Below are positions 1-9,956 of a stretch of DNA of 64,000 nt, in pieces (positions within the stretch are counted from its first letter, which is position 1; each line of letters opens with the position of its first letter). The stretch covers positions 1,364,001 to 1,428,000 of the forward strand of contig CAVTJK010000003.1 of the NCBI GenBank assembly GCA_963734965.1. Direction: 5' to 3'. A program made the position numbers and the translations under genes. The notes beneath the pieces are model-generated. The model was not told where the DNA came from. It ran no database searches and saw only the letters and a list, made by a program, of their open reading frames with translations. Source of the DNA: UBA4742 sp963734965. Lineage in GTDB: Bacteria; Actinomycetota; Acidimicrobiia; Acidimicrobiales; Acidimicrobilacustridaceae.

Positions 1-1038
1 TCTGGACCGGCGTGCCGTTGCCCATCAGCGGCATCCTCGGCAGCGTCTCGGTCGTCGCCGCCAACGCCTGGATGAACGACCCGTCCGGCTACACGCTCAA
101 CTCGGCGGGCAAGGTGGTGAGCGTCGATCCGTGGGGTGTCATCTTCAACGGCGCCATGCCCCTCATGGCCCTGCACATGGTCGTCGCCGCCTACGTGGTC
201 GGGCGGCTTCCTGATCTCGTCGGTCTACGCCTTCGGGATGCTCCGAGGCCGACGAGACCGCTACCACCGCCTCGGCTTCCTCATCCCGTTCTCGGTGGCG
301 GCGGTGGCCATCTTCTTCCAGATGGCGGTCGGCGACTCGCTGGCCCGCTGGGTCTACAACAACGAGCCGGTCAAGTTCGCGGCCATCGAGCTCGTCCCGC
401 AGACCACGAGCGACGTGCCCGAGACGCTGTTCGGCCATCTCAACAGCAACGACACGGTCAGCGGCGGAATCCCCATCCCCGGCCTGGCGTCGATCCTGTC
501 CGATCCCAAGACCGGGACGAGCACGATCGTGAAGGGCCTCAACATCGTGCCCGCCAGCGACGAGCCCACGATCGCCCAGGTGAACACCGTTCACCTGGCG
601 TGGGACGTGATGGTCGGGTTCGGCACCCTCATGTGCCTGCTCGCCGCGTGGTACTGGGGCTGTTGGATCTTCCGAAGAGACATGCCGCGGAGCAAGCTCT
701 TCTTGCGTTTCGCGAGCGCGGCGGGAGTGGTCTCGGTGATCACGCTCGAAGCCGGGTGGGTGGTCAGCGAGGTCGGCCGCCAGCCGTGGATCGTCTACAA
801 CCTGATGAAGGTCGAGGCGGCGGCGACGGCCAACACCGGTGTCTGGGTCACGTTCATCGGCGTGGTCGTGCTCTACGCCGGCCTCGGCGTCACGACGATC
901 CTGATCCTGCGGGCGATGAGCCGCCGGTTCCGCGATCAGGACGAGCTCGGTGACCAGGACTTCGACGAGACCGACTCGCCATACGGTCCCAACCCGCCAG
1001 CACCTGAGCACCCGATCACCAGTCGAAGTGGGCTCGCG
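1..1038 (+). CDS. cydA: Cytochrome bd oxidase subunit I, 3' part (5' end outside window)
   Basis: Membrane subunit of the quinol:O2 oxidoreductase cytochrome bd; this is only the C-terminal part. The visible protein runs from WTGVPLPISGILGS through several hydrophobic segments to a charged tail with SPYGP, which is typical of CydA ends. The reading frame shifts near 200-210, where one extra G in gtcgggcggc takes the frame from VVAAYVV to GGFLISSVYAFG. After that there is no in-frame stop before the cydB ATG at 1039. A TGA at 1040-1042 lies in the next frame and would give an ATGA overlap, so the end is uncertain. Identification is firm; the exact 3' end is not. Confidence 0.9.
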
Positions 1039-2075
1039 ATGAGCACGGCCGTGGCGGTGGTGCTGTTCATCGGCATCACCGCCTACGCGTTGTTCGGTGG
1101 GGCCGACTTCGGGGCCGGCATCTGGGATCTGGTCGCCGGCGGGGCCGCCCGCGGCGAGCGGCCCCGCGAGATCATCGACCACTCGATCGGACCGGTGTGG
1201 GAGGCGAACCACGTCTGGCTCATCTTCTGCTTCGTCGTGCTGTGGACCGGCGTTCCCCGAGGCCTACGCGTCGATCACGCTGACCTTGTTCGTGCCGCTC
1301 ACGATCGCCGCCTTCGGCATCGTGCTGCGCGGGGCGAGCTTCGCGTTCCGCAAGACCGTGTTCCGCACCCGTGACCGCCGGAACTTCGGGGCCGCCTTCG
1401 CCATCTCGTCGCTCCTGGTCCCGTACTGCATGGGTACGGTGGCCGGCGGCATCGCGACCGGCCGGGTCCCGGCGGGCGGCAAGGCCGGCGACCCCTGGCA
1501 CAGCTGGATCAACCCGACGTCGATCCTCGGCGGGGTGCTCGCCGTGGTCGTGGTCGCGTACCTGGCCGCGGTGTACCTGGTGTGGGACGCCGACCGCCTG
1601 GCCGACCGCGACATGGTCGAATACTTCCGGCGCCGCGCCCTGGCCGCCGCCGTGGTCGCCGGCCTCGTCGCCTTCGCCGGCCTGTTCATCCTCCATTCCG
1701 ACGCCGCCTACCTCTACCACGGCCTCACCACCCGAGCGCTGCCGATCGTGATCTTGTCCGCGATCTGCGGCACGGGCTCGCTCGTGCTGCTGCTGCGGTC
1801 GAACCATCGCGGGGCGCGCTTGTTCGCCATCGGGGCGGTGACCACCGTCATCGTCGCCTGGGGTGTGGCGCAGTGGGACTACATCCTCCCGCAGACCATG
1901 ACCGTGTCCCAGGCCGCAGCTCCGTCCGGCACGCTCTGGGCCATCCTGATCGTGACCGGGCTCGCCGTCGTGTTCATCTTCCCCTCGCTCGGCGCTGCTC
2001 TACACCCTCGACCAACGAGGTCTCCTTCCCGGCGAGGGCGTACGGGATCCGGCCTCCGACGTGCCCGTTCGCTAG
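1039..2075 (+). CDS. cydB: Cytochrome bd oxidase subunit II (two frame changes)
   Basis: Second membrane subunit of cytochrome bd, which with CydA transfers electrons from quinol to oxygen. It begins MSTAVAVVLFIGITAYALFG followed by GADFGAGIWDL and WEANHVWLIF, all classic CydB features. One extra G near 1247-1253 (tggaccggcgttcccc) breaks the frame before PEAYASITLTLF, and another near 1990 breaks it before SALLYTLDQRG. The repaired protein ends PASDVPVR at the TAG 2073-2075. Its N-terminus is in the same frame as cydA with no stop between. The aldose epimerase starts 5 bases after its end. Confidence 0.9.
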
Positions 2076-2080
2076 CGACC

Positions 2081-3013
2081 ATGGCGACGACCGACCTGGA
2101 CCGGAGCCCGTCCGGCCACCAGTACGTGATCACCCGCGGTGCGGCGCGGGCCACCATCGTCGAGGTCGGGGGCGGGTTGCGCACCCTGCACCTCGATGGT
2201 CGCCAGGTGCTCGACGGCTATCCCGAGACGGCCATGTGCCCGGACGGGCGGGGCCAGGTCTTGATCCCGTGGCCCAACCGCCTCGATTACGGACGCTACG
2301 AGTGGGACGGCCAACTGCATCAGGCGGCGCTCAACGAGCCGGAGCACGCCAACGCCATCCACGGCCTGGTTCGCTTCGCCAAGTGGGACTGCGCCGCGAT
2401 CGAGGCCAGCAGGGTCGAGATGGCTCACACCCTCTGGCCGTGCCCGGGCTATCCCTTCACCCTCGAGTTGCGGATCGAGTACTCGCTCGACGACGACGGG
2501 CTGATGGTGCGGACGACGGCCCGCAACGTCGGAAGCGAGCCCGCGCCCTATGGCGCCGGTCAACATCCGTATCTGCGTCCGCCGTCGGGGGGCACGGTCG
2601 ACGCGTGCGTGCTGTCGATACCCGCCGAGCGGTACCTGCCGACCGACGATCGCGGGCTTCCGACGGGAACGGAAGGCGTGGACGGTACGGCCTACGACTT
2701 CCGTGGCGGCCGGCGCATCGGCGATGCCGCGCTGGACGTGGGCTTCGCCGGCCTGAATCGCAAGAACGACGGGCGAGCCTGGGTCGAGCTGGCCGAGCCC
2801 GGGCTGCCCACGCTTGGGGTCTGGCTCGATGGAGGCTTCCGGTACGTGCAGGTCTACAGCGGCGACACGGTCGCCGACGTCTCGAGGCGCCGGCAGAGCG
2901 TGGCGGTGGAGCCCATGACGTGTCCGGCCAACGCGTTCGTGTCGGGTGCCGACGTGCAGCGGCTCGAGCCCGGCGACACGTACACCGCCACCTGGGGTGC
3001 GGGGTTCATCTGA
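2081..3013 (+). CDS. Aldose 1-epimerase (galactose mutarotase family)
   Basis: Predicted cytosolic mutarotase of about 310 residues that interconverts alpha and beta anomers of hexoses. Family features are the early NRLDYGRYEWDG segment, NAIHGLVR with the conserved His, GAGQHPYLRP with the second His, and a late VEPMTCPANAF holding the probable catalytic Glu. The ATG at 2081 is chosen because it lies just after the cydB stop and gives the usual length. The gene converges on the GH15 gene and lies beside a sugar-oxidation operon, so a glucose-handling role fits. The exact sugar is not shown by the sequence. Confidence 0.85.
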   Translation: MATTDLDRSPSGHQYVITRGAARATIVEVGGGLRTLHLDGRQVLDGYPETAMCPDGRGQVLIPWPNRLDYGRYEWDGQLHQAALNEPEHANAIHGLVRFAKWDCAAIEASRVEMAHTLWPCPGYPFTLELRIEYSLDDDGLMVRTTARNVGSEPAPYGAGQHPYLRPPSGGTVDACVLSIPAERYLPTDDRGLPTGTEGVDGTAYDFRGGRRIGDAALDVGFAGLNRKNDGRAWVELAEPGLPTLGVWLDGGFRYVQVYSGDTVADVSRRRQSVAVEPMTCPANAFVSGADVQRLEPGDTYTATWGAGFI

Positions 3014-3038
3014 GAACCCCGCGACCGGCGGCTTCGAC

Positions 3039-4862
3039 TCAGTCGATGACGGCGACCTTCCCGGCGCCATGGTCGAGTTGGTAGTCGAGGTTGAGCGCGG
3101 CGTTGATGAGCGACAGGTGGGTGAACGCTTGGGGGAAGTTGCCCAACTGCTCGCCGGTCATCCCGATCTCCTCCGAGAACAGTCCCAAGTGGTTGGCGTG
3201 GGTCAGCATCTTCTCGAACGAGAGCCGGGCATCGTCCAGGCGACCGGAGCGGGCCAGCGCGTCGACGTACCAGAACGAGCAGAGCGAGAACGTGCCTTCC
3301 GAGCCCCGCAAGCCGTCGGGCGAGGCGGCCGGGTCGTAGCGGTACACGAGGCTGTCGGACACGAGGGTCTTGTCCATGGCCGCCAGCGTCGACAGCCACT
3401 GGGGGTCGTGGGGATCGATGAAGGCCATGAGCGGCATGAGCAGGATCGATGCGTCGAGTACCTCGCTGCCTTCGAACTGGGTGAACGCCTCGAGATCGGC
3501 GTTCCAACCCTTCGTCATGATGGCTGCGTAGATCTCGTCGCGAGCGGCCCTCCACCGCGCGACGTCGGCTGGGCGGCCGGAGTCGTCAGCCAGTCGCAGG
3601 CCCCGGTCGAGGGCCACCCAACACATGAGTCGGCCGTACACGAAGGGTTGGCGCCCGCCTCTGGTCTCCCAGACCCCTTCGTCGGGCTGGTCCCAGTTGT
3701 CGGCCACCCAGTCGAGCGTGTCGCACACCGCCGTCCAGCCCGCAGATGCGAAGCCGAGCCCGTTGCGGGAGGCGTGGTGCATCGCGTCCATGGCCTCGCC
3801 ATAGATGTCGAGCTGGAGCTGTTCGGCGGCGCCGTTGCCGATCCGCACGGGGAACGACCCGCGGTAGCCCTCCCAGTGGTCGAGTGTCTCCTCGACCAGG
3901 TCAGAGCTGCCGTCGACCCGGTACATGATGGCCAACGGGGTGGCGCTTCCGGGTGGGCGGCTCTCGAGCCGATCACGAACCCAGCCTCCGAAGGCGGCGG
4001 CCTCCTGGGTGAAACCGAGGCCGAGCAGGGCGTAGACCGAGAAGGAGGCGTCACGGATCCACGTGTAGCGGTAGTCCCAGTTCCGCTCGCCCCCTACCTG
4101 TTCGGGCAGACCCGCGGTCGGCGCCGCCACCAGGGCCCCGCTGGGCGCATAGGTCATGAGCTTGAGCGTGATGGCCGAGCGCTCGACCATCTCGCGCCAG
4201 CGGCCGCGGTAGCGGCTGGCGGCGATCCAGCTGCGCCAGAACGCAGAGGTCTCCTCGTACAGACGGATGATCTCGCCGTCGCCGACGCTCGTGGCCGGGG
4301 CGTCGCCCGATTCGATCATGAAGCCGCCGAACTCGCCCGCCTTCACCGTCAACGTGGCGCTGACGCCGTCACCCTCGCGGGTCAGCTTGTGGAGCGAGGT
4401 GAGCCGCAGCACCAGGTCGTCGGTGGCGAAGCGCGCCGTCTTGCCGGTGATGCGGGTCCGGTGAGACTGGCGTCCGTAGTCGAAGCGCGGCTCGATGATG
4501 GCGTCGAAGTCGACCTGGCCGCGGATCCCCTGGATCACACGGACCAGGCGGTGCCGATCGCTGGCCTGCTCGGGGTGGTCGATCGGCATGAAGTCCTGCA
4601 CCTCGGCCACGCCGGTCTCCGACGAGTAGCGCGTCACCAGGATGGCCGTGTCGGGCAGGTACATCTGCTTGGTCACCGTGGCTTCACCCGTGGCGCGCAG
4701 GGCGAACCGACCACCGTGCTCGTCGTCGAGCAGCGACCCGAAGACGCTGGGCGAGTCGAAGCGAGGGCAGCAGAACCAGTCGATCGTCCCGTCGGTCGAA
4801 ACCAGCGCGGCGGTCTGCAGATCGCCGATGAGTCCGTGGTCGGCGATGGGGGGATAGCTCAT
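3039..4862 (-). CDS. Glycoside hydrolase family 15 protein (glucoamylase/trehalase type)
   Basis: A 607-residue GH15 enzyme that would release glucose from an alpha-glucoside such as trehalose or maltodextrin. The N-terminal half is a beta-sandwich-like region opening with PIADHGLIGDLQTAALVS. The (alpha/alpha)6 barrel carries GGERNWDYRYTWIRDAS (about 257-273) and DEGVWETRG (about 394-402), the region of the catalytic acid. There is no signal peptide, so it is probably cytosolic, as are the actinobacterial GH15 trehalases. It is the last gene of the leftward operon, 5 bases after the SDR gene. Trehalase versus glucoamylase cannot be decided from sequence alone. Confidence 0.85.
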   Translation of the reverse strand: MSYPPIADHGLIGDLQTAALVSTDGTIDWFCCPRFDSPSVFGSLLDDEHGGRFALRATGEATVTKQMYLPDTAILVTRYSSETGVAEVQDFMPIDHPEQASDRHRLVRVIQGIRGQVDFDAIIEPRFDYGRQSHRTRITGKTARFATDDLVLRLTSLHKLTREGDGVSATLTVKAGEFGGFMIESGDAPATSVGDGEIIRLYEETSAFWRSWIAASRYRGRWREMVERSAITLKLMTYAPSGALVAAPTAGLPEQVGGERNWDYRYTWIRDASFSVYALLGLGFTQEAAAFGGWVRDRLESRPPGSATPLAIMYRVDGSSDLVEETLDHWEGYRGSFPVRIGNGAAEQLQLDIYGEAMDAMHHASRNGLGFASAGWTAVCDTLDWVADNWDQPDEGVWETRGGRQPFVYGRLMCWVALDRGLRLADDSGRPADVARWRAARDEIYAAIMTKGWNADLEAFTQFEGSEVLDASILLMPLMAFIDPHDPQWLSTLAAMDKTLVSDSLVYRYDPAASPDGLRGSEGTFSLCSFWYVDALARSGRLDDARLSFEKMLTHANHLGLFSEEIGMTGEQLGNFPQAFTHLSLINAALNLDYQLDHGAGKVAVID

Positions 4863-4867
4863 CGCGC

Positions 4868-5635
4868 TCAGAGACCGGGGCTCGAGTGCATGATCCCGCC
4901 GTCGGCGAAGATGGTCGTCGCCGTCACATAGCTGGCGCCGTCGCCGCCCAGGAAGGCCACCACCTCGGCGATCTCGCGCGGGTCCGCCAGCCGACCAAGT
5001 GGTATCGCGGCATCGAGCGTCTTCATCTTGGCGGGGTCGGCCTCGGTGGACGCGTTGATCGGCGTGTCCACCGCACCCGGCCCGACCCCGACCACGAGGA
5101 TGTTGTGGGGGCCGAGCTCGATGCCGGCGGTGCGGGTGAGCATGCGCATGCCGCCCTTGGACAGGCAGTACGGCGTGTTGCCCGGCATGGGCCAGTCCTC
5201 GTGGACCGAGGTCACGTTGATGATCCGGCCGCCGTCGCCTTGGGCGATCATCTGCTTGGCCGCGATCTGGGTCCCGAAGAAGGCGCTCTTCAGGTTGATG
5301 GCCATGACCTTCTCGTACTGCGCCTCGGTGGTGTCGAGCACCGAGGTGCGCGTCTCGACCCCGGCGTTGTTGACCATGATGTCCACCCGGCCGAACTGCT
5401 TGACCGCCGTGTCGACCAGCCGCTGCAGGTCCTCGATCTTGCTCACATCGGCCTCGACGCCGATGGCCTGGTCGCCGAGCGCCGCCACCTGCTTCTCGAG
5501 CTCCTCGGTGGCGTCGGGATCGGCCACGTAGTCGATGACGACGTTGGCCCCCTGCTCGGCCAAGGCGAGGACGATGCCCTTCCCGATGCCGCTGTTGCCA
5601 CCGGTGACGATGGCCACCTTGCCTTTGACGCTCAT
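4868..5635 (-). CDS. SDR family oxidoreductase, glucose 1-dehydrogenase-like
   Basis: A 255-residue short-chain dehydrogenase. It shows the Rossmann motif TGGNSGIGKG near residue 12, NNAG in the middle, and the catalytic pattern Ser (NVTSVHED), Tyr and Lys (YCLSKGG). It resembles the glucose/ribitol dehydrogenase group, so NAD(P)-dependent oxidation of a sugar is likely, but the substrate is inferred from context. It starts at the ATG at 5635 after a GGAGG-type site and lies between the GMC oxidoreductase and the GH15 gene. Its frame is open backwards into the GMC gene, which is an artefact of the frame change there and not a real fusion. Confidence 0.85.
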   Translation of the reverse strand: MSVKGKVAIVTGGNSGIGKGIVLALAEQGANVVIDYVADPDATEELEKQVAALGDQAIGVEADVSKIEDLQRLVDTAVKQFGRVDIMVNNAGVETRTSVLDTTEAQYEKVMAINLKSAFFGTQIAAKQMIAQGDGGRIINVTSVHEDWPMPGNTPYCLSKGGMRMLTRTAGIELGPHNILVVGVGPGAVDTPINASTEADPAKMKTLDAAIPLGRLADPREIAEVVAFLGGDGASYVTATTIFADGGIMHSSPGL

Positions 5636-5679
5636 CTGCGCTCCTGGAGGTTGGTGAGGATGGGTGGGACGAGTGACGA

Positions 5680-7234
5680 TCAGGCGAGTCGCCCGAGGAG
5701 ATGGTCGCCCACTCGCAGGGCGTTGGCCATGGCCGTGAGCGCGGGGTTCACCGCGCCGATGCTCGGGAAGAAGCTGGTGTCGACCACGTAGAGGTTGTCG
5801 AGGTCGTGAGCCTTGCAGTTCTCGTCGAGCACCGAGGTCGCCGGGTCGTGGCCGAAGCGGGCCGTCCCGGCCTGGTGGGCCACCCCGGCGGCGGGGATGT
5901 TCATGTGCGAGTAGAAGTTCTTGTGCAGCACGTGGTGCTGCGCGAAGCCAGTGTGGTTGAGGATCTTGCGGAGCTCGCCGTAGAGCCGGTCGGCTTCGGC
6001 GTCGTTGGTCATGCGGTAGGACGAGCTTGAGGTTGCCGTCGGGCGCCAGCGTGACGCGGTTGTCCGCCACCGGAAGGTCCTCGGTGGTCAGCCAGAAGTC
6101 GACGGCGTGACGGGCGACCTCGGCCAGCGACCAGTGCGGCGCCAGCTTGGTCAGGTGGGGTTCCTCGCCCTTCATCGCCTCGGCGTTGGACTTGCCGACC
6201 ATCTGGATGTTGCCGATCGGGAAGTCGTAGTCCGGTGCGCCGAGGTAGAAGTCGTTCACGCCCAACGTCTTCTGGTAGAGGGTGTCGTTGGGCTCCTCCG
6301 ACAGCGCGACCACCGCCTTGCTGTTGTGGTACATGTAGTTCCGGCCGACCTGATCCGACGCGTTGGCCAGCCCGTTGGGGTGGCGGTCGTTGGCCGACGC
6401 CAGGAGCAGCTTCGCCGTGTTCGACGCGCCGGCGGACAGCACGACGATGTCGGCGTCGTAGGACTCCTCCTTGCCGCCGCGACGGACGACCACGCCGGTG
6501 ACCGTGCGTCCCGACGCGTCGGTGTCGAGGCGCACGACCTCCGCGTCGACGAGCAGCGTGACGTTGGGCAGGTCGAGGATGGGCCGCACCGCGATGGTCT
6601 CGGCGTCGGACTTGGCGTGCACGAGGCAGGGGTATCCGTCGCACCACGTGCAGCGGATGCAGGTGCTGCGGGCTCGATCGGCCTCGTCGAGCAGGATCCC
6701 GCACGGCGCGTGGAAGGGGTGATAGCCACCCTTCGCGAGGTCGTCGAAGAGCTGTTGGATGCGGGGTTCGTGCGACACGGCCGGCCACGGGTAGTCCTTG
6801 GAGCGGTGACCCTCGGTCGGGTCCTCGCCGCCGTTGCCGTGCACCTGGTAGAGCCACTCGGCCGCGGTGTACCACGGCTCGAAGTCGTCGTAGTCGATCG
6901 GCCAGGCGGGCGACACGCCGTCGACGTGGTGGAGCTCGCCGAAGTCCTGGGGCCGCAAGCGGTAGAGCGCGGCGCCGTAGAGCTTGGTGGCCCCACCGAC
7001 GTAGTAGTGGACCTGCGGCTGGAACGGCTTGTCGTCGGCGTCGTACCAGGTCTCGGTCGACTGGTACTGGCCATCGACGAAGACCGCCTCCGGGTCCCAG
7101 TTGCCCATCTCACGGGGCAGGAAGTTGCCCCGCTCGAGGATGAGGATGCGTCGGCCCGCGTTGGCCAGCGTGTGGGCCAGGGTGCCGCCGCCCGCACCGC
7201 TGCCGACGATGATCACGTCGTAGCCATCAGCCAT
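5680..7234 (-). CDS. GMC-family FAD oxidoreductase (one frame change)
   Basis: A glucose-methanol-choline-type flavoprotein of about 517 residues. The N-terminus DVIIVGSGAGGGTLA is the FAD-binding motif and LILERG follows. A Cys cluster CIRCTWCDGYPC is seen mid-protein, as in gluconate- or sugar-dehydrogenase relatives. The C-terminal signature NLYVVDTSFFPSIGAVNPA includes the conserved Asn-Pro. The frame changes near 6010-6020 (one extra base before SYRMTND). It starts only 2 bases after the NADH dehydrogenase stop, so it is cotranscribed. It probably oxidises a polyol or sugar and passes electrons to an acceptor; the substrate is not known. Confidence 0.85.
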
Positions 7235-7236
7235 CT

Positions 7237-8546
7237 CTACGCCTCGACTTTCACGTCGTCGCCTACTGGTTCGTCGCCCCAGTCGATGACCGGTCGATCA
7301 GGGTCGATCAGGGCGTCGTCGCGGCTCGATCCCAGGAAGTCCCACGCCCACGACACGAAGGCGTCGACGCGCTCGCGGATGCCGCTCATCAACCACGCGT
7401 GCACGCCGAGCCACGCCGCGAAGGCCACGACGCCGTGCAGCTCGTGGTGCTTGCGCCCGACCTCGGCCACGGCGGAGCCGGTGCCGATCATGGCCATGAT
7501 CCCCTTGTCGTGGTACTTGAACGGCTCGGTCGCCTTGCCGTCCATGTCGGCCACGATGTTGCGGGCCGCCCAGCGCCCGGCCTGCACCGCCACCGATCCG
7601 AGCTGGGGCATCGCCGCGCCGGTCCGGTCGGTCATGTTCGCCATGTCGCCGAGCGGGTAGACGCGCGGATGACCCGGCGCGGTCAGGTCGGGCTCCGCAT
7701 CCAGCCGGCCTCCGTGCCCGGTGGTGAGACCTGAGTCGGCGATCAGCGTCGGGGGTTGGATGCCGCCGGCCCACACGACCGTGCGGGTCAGGATCTCCGA
7801 GCCGTCGCTGAGCGTGACCCGGTCTTCGGCCACCTCGCGAACGCCGTTGTCGAGCAGGAGGTCGACGCCGAGCTCGGTGAGCCGGTCGGCGGCGTAGGTG
7901 TGGGCCTCGTCCGAGAAGGCGCCGAGCACGACCTTGGCGTGGTCGATGAGGTAGATCTTCGTGCGGGTCACATCGAGGTCGCGATAGCGCTTCGGCATCA
8001 CGTGGGTGACGAGATCCGCGACCGCGCCTGCGGTCTCGACGCCCGTCGGTCCGGCGCCTACGACGACGATGTTGAGCGCCCCCTTGTCGATGCGCGACGG
8101 GTCGCGCTCGGCGTCCTCGAAGACCTCGAAGAGACGCGAGCGCAGCCGGTTGGCGTCGGCGGCGGAATAGAGGGGGTAGGTGAACGTGTCGGCACCGGGC
8201 ACCCCGAAGAAGTTCGGTCGAGAGCCCGCGGCGATCACGAGGTAGTCGCCGGAGAAGGTCTCACCTGCTCTGGTGCGACCGTGCGGCTGTCGAGGTCGAC
8301 CGTGGCGACCTCGCCCTGCCGGACACGTACGGTCGGCGACGAGTGGAAGATGCCGCGCAGCGGACGGCAGACGTCGACCAGCGCGAGCTCGGCCGTCGCC
8401 ACCTGGTACAGCAGCGGTTGGAACTGGTGGAAGTTGTTGCGGTCGATGAGCGTGACGGCCACGTCGTGCTTGGCCAGCTCGCGGGCGCAGCCGACGCCGG
8501 CGAAGCCGCCGCCCACCACCACGACCGAGGGACGCGACGAGGCCAT
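7237..8546 (-). CDS. NAD(P)/FAD-dependent oxidoreductase, type II NADH dehydrogenase-like (frame change)
   Basis: A two-dinucleotide-domain flavoprotein of about 436 residues. The first motif VVVVGGGFAGVGCA binds FAD; the second, NIVVVGAGPTGVETAG, binds NADH. YPLGDMANM near the end is the FAD-contacting segment of NDH-2 enzymes. NDH-2 oxidises NADH and reduces membrane quinone without pumping protons; the C-terminal hydrophobic stretch AFAAWLGVHAWLMSGI fits membrane attachment. One base is missing near 8262 (CAGGT where CAGGGT would keep GETFSGDYLVIAAG in frame). It is the first gene of the leftward operon, so NADH made by the SDR downstream could be reoxidised here. Confidence 0.85.
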
Positions 8547-8724
8547 GTCTCTGTCTTACGACCGACGGCGCCCGTGGGCATCCCCCACAATGGGCGATAG
8601 GTCACGCCGGGTGAACAGGCGGTGAACGACGGTGGTGAAGCAAGCCTGATCGATGCGCCGAGCGGCCATTTCCCCCACCCTGGCGGATGACGCGACCACG
8701 TCCAGGCGGTTTCATCGACTGGCG

Positions 8725-9936
8725 ATGACCCAGTCGGCCGACCTCGGCGCCACCCGGCGGATCGAGACGCTGACGATCTACGGGATCGGGCTGTTCCAGG
8801 GGCTGGCCCTGGTGGCCGTTCCCGCGGCCTCTTCGATCCTGACCAGCCCCTCTGCGTACGGACTCTCGAGCTCGCGGTACGGGCTCCTCTTCGTGCCGCA
8901 GGTGATCTTCGCCATCGCCGGCGCGCTCGGCGTTCGGACGATGGCGAAGGCGCTCGGGCTCAAGCGGGTGCTGCTGATCGGAGTCTCCGCCGATGTCCTG
9001 GCCATGAGCGTTCTCGCCGCCAGCAACACGGTGGCCGGCGACCCCGCCGCCTATCCGATGTTGCTGCTCGCCACGGGCCTGCTCGGTCTCGGCTTCGGCG
9101 TGACCCTTTCAGCCATCAGCACCTACGCGGGTGCGCTCAACCCCGAACGGCGTGAGGTGGCCCTCACCACCTTGAACGTGATGCTCGGGCTCGGCACCGC
9201 CCTGTCGCCGTTGCTCGTGGCCACGTTCCTCGACCATGGCCAGTGGTGGTATCTCCCGGTGCTGACCGCGGCGGGGCTGGTGGCACTCGGGCTGGCGGCC
9301 GGGTTCCAGGAGCTCGACGCCGTGCTCCCGGAGACCTCGACCTCTGTCGGGAACCGGGCCCCGATCCCGCGGGTGTTCTGGCTGTTCGCGGCCGCGTTGG
9401 TCGCCTACGGCATCTGCGAGACCATGTTCGGCAACTGGGGAACGACGTTGTTGCGCGACCAAGGCGTCTCGGCCACCAAGGCCGACTACGCCTTGGCCAT
9501 GTTCTGGGCGGCGGTGACGGTCGGACGGATCCTGATCGCCGTCGGCTCACGCAAGGTACGGACGACCGAGGTCTACGTCGCTTTGCCGATCGCCATCGCT
9601 GTCACTCTCTTCGTGGTCGCCGCGGTCCACACCTCGGCCGGCGGCATCGCCCTGTTCGGCCTTGGTGGCCTGGCCTGTTCCGGGTTCTTCCCGATGACGG
9701 TTGGCTTCGGCGAGTCCACCTTCCCCGAGCTCGCCGAGCTCGCCGCCGGTGGTCTCATCGCCGCCTACCAGGTCGGCTACGGCCTCGCCGCCTTCGGAAC
9801 CGGCCTGCTGTTGCACGTCCTCAGCTTGACGACCGTGTTCCGCCTCGCCGCCGTCGTCGCCCTCGTGATGGCCGTGCTCGCGGTACCCATCGTTCGCCGT
9901 CAGACCGTGACGCCGATGGTGGACGCGAAGGCCTGA
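8725..9936 (+). CDS. MFS transporter
   Basis: A 403-residue membrane protein with about 12 hydrophobic segments and the small-residue-rich helices of the major facilitator superfamily. The ATG at 8725 (MTQSADLGATRRIETL) is preferred over the upstream 8653 start because the first transmembrane helix begins soon after it. It is divergent from the NADH dehydrogenase operon. The first half ends near LAAGFQELDAVLPE, which looks like the central loop. The substrate cannot be read from sequence; the fucose-permease-like branch is possible given the sugar genes next door, but this is weak. Confidence 0.75.
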   Translation: MTQSADLGATRRIETLTIYGIGLFQGLALVAVPAASSILTSPSAYGLSSSRYGLLFVPQVIFAIAGALGVRTMAKALGLKRVLLIGVSADVLAMSVLAASNTVAGDPAAYPMLLLATGLLGLGFGVTLSAISTYAGALNPERREVALTTLNVMLGLGTALSPLLVATFLDHGQWWYLPVLTAAGLVALGLAAGFQELDAVLPETSTSVGNRAPIPRVFWLFAAALVAYGICETMFGNWGTTLLRDQGVSATKADYALAMFWAAVTVGRILIAVGSRKVRTTEVYVALPIAIAVTLFVVAAVHTSAGGIALFGLGGLACSGFFPMTVGFGESTFPELAELAAGGLIAAYQVGYGLAAFGTGLLLHVLSLTTVFRLAAVVALVMAVLAVPIVRRQTVTPMVDAKA

Positions 9937-9956
9937 CCGGGGTCGCCGCCTCGCCG

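Noticed and set aside
163..1212. Long antisense open frames opposite most genes
   Set aside because: These are reading-frame shadows of very GC-rich codons; none shows a recognisable domain or ribosome site.
4868..7234. Single open frame joining GMC oxidoreductase and SDR (788 residues)
   Set aside because: Both proteins are complete in their own frames with starts and ribosome sites; the joined frame arises only because one base shifts the GMC frame near 6015.
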